This document shows, in pieces, positions 61,098-64,000 of a DNA stretch of 64,000 nt. A program made the position numbers and the translations under genes. The notes under the pieces are model-generated. The model was given only the letters and a program-made list of their open reading frames with translations. It was not told the DNA's origin and made no database searches. This DNA comes from Myxocyprinus asiaticus (Eukaryota > Chordata > Actinopteri > Cypriniformes > Catostomidae): NCBI RefSeq assembly GCF_019703515.2, contig NC_059385.1, positions 34,212,001-34,276,000 on the forward strand, in the 5' to 3' direction. Numbering within the stretch: position 1 is the first letter of the stretch; every line of letters begins with the position of its first letter.

Positions 61098-62237
61098 CGT
61101 CGAGAACTGCCGGGCAAAGTCCTTGACGGTGTCGCGAATAGGCCAGCCTGGGAGATGGGGGCAGCAAGGAACCGTGTCCTGTCGGCCTCACCCATCTCGA
61201 CCAGGTTGAGCCAAAGGTGGCGCTCCTGGACCACTAATGTGGACATCGTCTGCCTGAGAGACTGCGTTGTGACCTTTGTCGCTCTGAGAGTGAGGTCGGT
61301 CGCTGAGCGCAGTTCCTGCATTAATCCCGGGGCGGACCTACCCTCATGCAGTTCCTTTAGCGCCTTGGCGGACTTGCAGGAGAGCCATGGCATGCAGGGC
61401 GGAGCCGGCTTGTCCAGCGGCACCGTAGACCTTGGCCGTCAGAGACGACGTAAGCCCACAGGCCTTGGACGGGGGCTTTGGGCACCCACGCCAGGTGGCG
61501 GCGCTCTGCGGGCATAGGTGCACTGCGAGCACCTTTATCCACCTGGGGATTGCCGAATAGCCCTTGGCCGCCCCACCATTGAAGGTAGTGAGGGTGGGGA
61601 AGCTGAAAAGATCGGGACCGGGCAGTAAAAAGTGACTCCCATGACCTTGTCAGCTCTTCATGCACTTCTGGGAAGAAAGGAACGGGGGCAGGGCGTGGCT
61701 TTGAGCGGCTGCCCAGGAAAGCATGTCATCATCTCCGCATCAGCCTGTGACTGGGCAATCGTCCCCGAAGGGAGGAGCCCAGCTGAGGCTTCCACGTCCA
61801 AGTGGACGAGCCCGCTCTCCGATGCTGCGCTCGAGAGCTCATCACTTTCGCGGGCTCCGAATAAGAGGTCGAACTCACCGTGAGACGAGCCGGCGGACTC
61901 ATCCGGAAGCCCGATCGTGGCAAACGAGCATGCTGGGGAATGGGAGGTCCACGGGGGGATACCCGGCGGAGGCGGTCCCATTGGGGTCCCCAAATCGCCC
62001 CCAGTGCTAGCCGCGCTGGCCTCATACCCGTGGGTAAAAGGACCGAGGCGGGGAGCCTCTGGGGTGGCATGCTTTCTTACAAAGGCATCTCATCGTTGCC
62101 ACGGACATGTCCTCGCAATGAGTACATGACCCATCCACAAATGCTGTCTCCGCGTGAGCAGTGCCCAGACACGAAAGACAGTGATCGTGACCATCAGAAG
62201 GTGAGAGATAACGAGCGTAACCAGGAATAACACTCAA
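60998..62237 (-). pseudogene. DIRS gag-like ORF1, frameshifted
   Basis: The N-terminus (62237-62022) has YLSPSDGHDHCLSCLGTAHA and CTHCEDMS with paired Cys and His, typical of fish DIRS gag. Later segments: DLLFGARESDELSSAASESG, LWAYVVSDGQGLR-type and LMQELRSATDLTLRATKVTT, each in a different frame. Confidence 0.8.
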
Positions 62238-62465
62238 AGGAAAGGCATCTTTAAAAAGACGCGTCTTAAAGACATTCCGTGTGTGTCACTCTTTTAGAGA
62301 AATATACTCTTATTTCTGCCGAAGCGCCCAGGGGCATTCTCTGCAGTGCACCAGTGCAGAGGAGGGAGAAGCCACTGAAATGCGCCGTCAGATCCAGCAG
62401 AGGTGAATGAACAGTCGTGGGAATTTAGCTCAGTGAGCATGACCGTTCGGCTCCGAAGAGAAAAT

Positions 62466-62620
62466 CTGAATGAGTGGTTGCATACCAGCTCCTTTTATAC
62501 CCGTATGTCCGGGGGAGTGGCATGCAAATACCATTCGCCAATTTTCATTGGCCTTTTATCAAAGACCAGAGGTGTCTCGGGCTCCCAAGAGTGACCCCTA
62601 GTGTCACTACATCGACACAA
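62466..62620. repeat. DIRS inverted terminal repeat, right
   Basis: Reverse complement of 57906-58060. On the minus strand TATAAAAGG here (about 62500) would promote the coding strand. Confidence 0.92.
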
Positions 62621-62652
62621 CTTCGAGTGCAGTGACAGATAGGAAACACAAC

Positions 62653-64000
62653 ATATACACACCGAATCAACATTTAACTTTTAACCCTCATTAATGTCCC
62701 TCCCCAAACACCAACCCCACCCTACCCCAAAGAACACCCCTGTGGTCACATAAAATAATACACACTCACACACAATGAAATAAAAAATAAGATCCAGGAT
62801 TTTTGGTTAAAGGTTCAGAATTATTTGAATGACATTCTAGGCACTCAAATTTTACTTTGCCCCAGACTTTGTATTTTGGGCGATGGGGAAGTTATAAATT
62901 CACGCCACACATCCCCAAAAAAACATGGATTGTGTCTCCAACTTCTGATTGGCATCGCCAGCAGGTGGGTGTGTCTTTAAGACCAAGCCTATATAATCTA
63001 GAGGGGGTCAAATAAAATCTTTGTAAAATCTTAATTTGCATAAGGCGAACCCTTGCATCTCTAGATGCAGACTTGACATTTTTCAGAATCTTAGTCCACA
63101 CTCCATCCTCCAATACCAAGTTCAAATCTTTCTCCCATAATCTCTTAATAGAAGTTAAAGCTCCATCACCCAGACACTGAATCAGCAGGGAGTAATACAT
63201 TGATGCCTCATGACCTTTTCCAAAAGCAGTAATCACCTCTCCCAAAGTATCTGCCAATTTGGGGGGGGGGGTGAGCTACTCCAAAAACAGTACAGAGTAT
63301 GTGGCGCAGCTGTAAATACCTATAAAACTGAGATCTGGGAATCCCAAAATGATGACCCAAATTCTCAAAAGATCTCAACACTCCACTCATACAGGTCGCC
63401 GAGTGTAGCAACCCCCCTCACAATCCACTCTGACCAACAGAAAGGGGACTTGTCGATACATAATTTTGGGATAAGCCATATGCTCGAGGCAACATTTAAA
63501 TAAATGTCCGAATTGAATACTCTGGCCACTCTTGTCCAAATCATGTGCAAATGTGAGATAACAGGGTGTAACTTAACTTCTCCGGTTAGTTGGATAGAAA
63601 TGCTTTGCAATGCGAAATAGGGGCAAGAACTTCCTGTTCAATAGAAAACCAGGGAGGGGCTCTTTCAGGTGGAAGCAACCAGTGAGCCAGATGCCTGAGG
63701 CCGAACGCATAATAATAAAACAAAATCTTAGGTAGGCCTAGCCCACCTTTGTCAATCGGCCTATGTAATTTGTTGAAATGTAATCTGGGACGTTTACCAT
63801 TCCAAATGAAGGACTTCGCTATGTTATCAAATTGCTTGAAATAAGAGAGGGGGAAATCTACAGGGAGAGATTGTAGCAGGTAGTTGAATTTTGGAATACA
63901 GTTCATTTTAATAACATTAACCTTCCCAATCATCGATAAATGTAATGAAGACCATCTGTCCACATCACTCGAAAATCTTTTAATTAAAGGGTCAAAATTG
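62653..64000 (-). mobile_element. Minus-strand L1, part 2 (3' UTR and ORF2 C-terminal region), continues past the window
   Basis: 3' UTR (caccccaccctaccccaaag-type) then ORF2 C-terminal frames on the minus strand: 63257-62892 ([40 protein letters not shown]), 63610-63365 and 63963-63586 ([20 protein letters not shown]). Frameshifted. Confidence 0.9.

Larger units (their letters stand above)
57847..62652 (-). mobile_element. DIRS1-like retrotransposon with inverted terminal repeats and ICR
   Basis: About 4.8 kb. Inverted terminal repeats of about 155 bp (57906-58060 and 62466-62620) flank minus-strand gag-like, RT/RNase H and tyrosine recombinase regions. An internal complementary region (58141-58240) joins sequences complementary to both outer ends, the hallmark of DIRS elements. 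ACACAAC occurs at both junctions with the host L1. Coding regions are frameshifted. Confidence 0.92.

Noticed and set aside
58690..62240. Long GC-rich frames that could be taken for host genes
   Set aside because: Motifs (YLDD, RT, gag Cys/His, recombinase) and flanking inverted repeats identify a DIRS element.

Overview
The window is genomic DNA from a teleost fish, most likely a cyprinid (carp/minnow group). It has split vertebrate genes with consensus splice sites and no bacterial features. More than half of it looks like interspersed repeats: Tc1-like, hAT-like and TTAA-type DNA transposons, L1-type LINEs, a DIRS-type retrotransposon and gypsy-type LTR debris. The teleost placement comes from the repeat families and the close protein matches; the species is not determined.

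Three host genes are recognised. (1) 2756-3056 (+) is the last coding exon of chd1 (chromodomain helicase), followed by its 3' UTR. (2) reep5 (-) is complete in five coding exons (21475 down to 5912; 189 aa). It encodes an ER membrane-shaping protein and lies tail-to-tail with chd1. (3) dcp2 (+) is complete in eleven coding exons (22230-45286; 393 aa). It encodes the Nudix mRNA-decapping enzyme and lies head-to-head with reep5. The two start codons are 754 bp apart, with CCAAT boxes, a GC box and a CRE palindrome between them, which suggests a shared bidirectional promoter. dcp2 intron 2 (23437-23620) is an AT-AC intron with near-consensus U12-type signals.

Repeat layout: 92-2223 is a MITE split by a hAT-like element. 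6794-8412 is a broken Tc1. 9778-12834 is a TTAA element split by a gypsy fragment with inverted LTRs. 13690-14937 is a Tc1 with an uninterrupted transposase. 16211-17619 is a hAT-like element. 24931-26514 and 48338-49913 are two copies of one Tc1 family. 29855-30773 is a hAT-like MITE with a target-site duplication. 31251-33383 is a Tc1 with an insertion. 34572-35373 is an internally deleted Tc1. dcp2 intron 10 (34005-45146) is mostly one L1 inserted into another (35376-43790).

Downstream of dcp2 no further gene was recognised. 51071-51710 looks like a solo LTR with a 5-bp target duplication. From 54602 to the end there is a three-level nest: a plus-strand L1 is interrupted by a minus-strand L1, whose 3' UTR is interrupted by a DIRS1-like element (57847-62652). 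That element has inverted terminal repeats, an internal complementary region, a YLDD reverse transcriptase and a damaged tyrosine recombinase.
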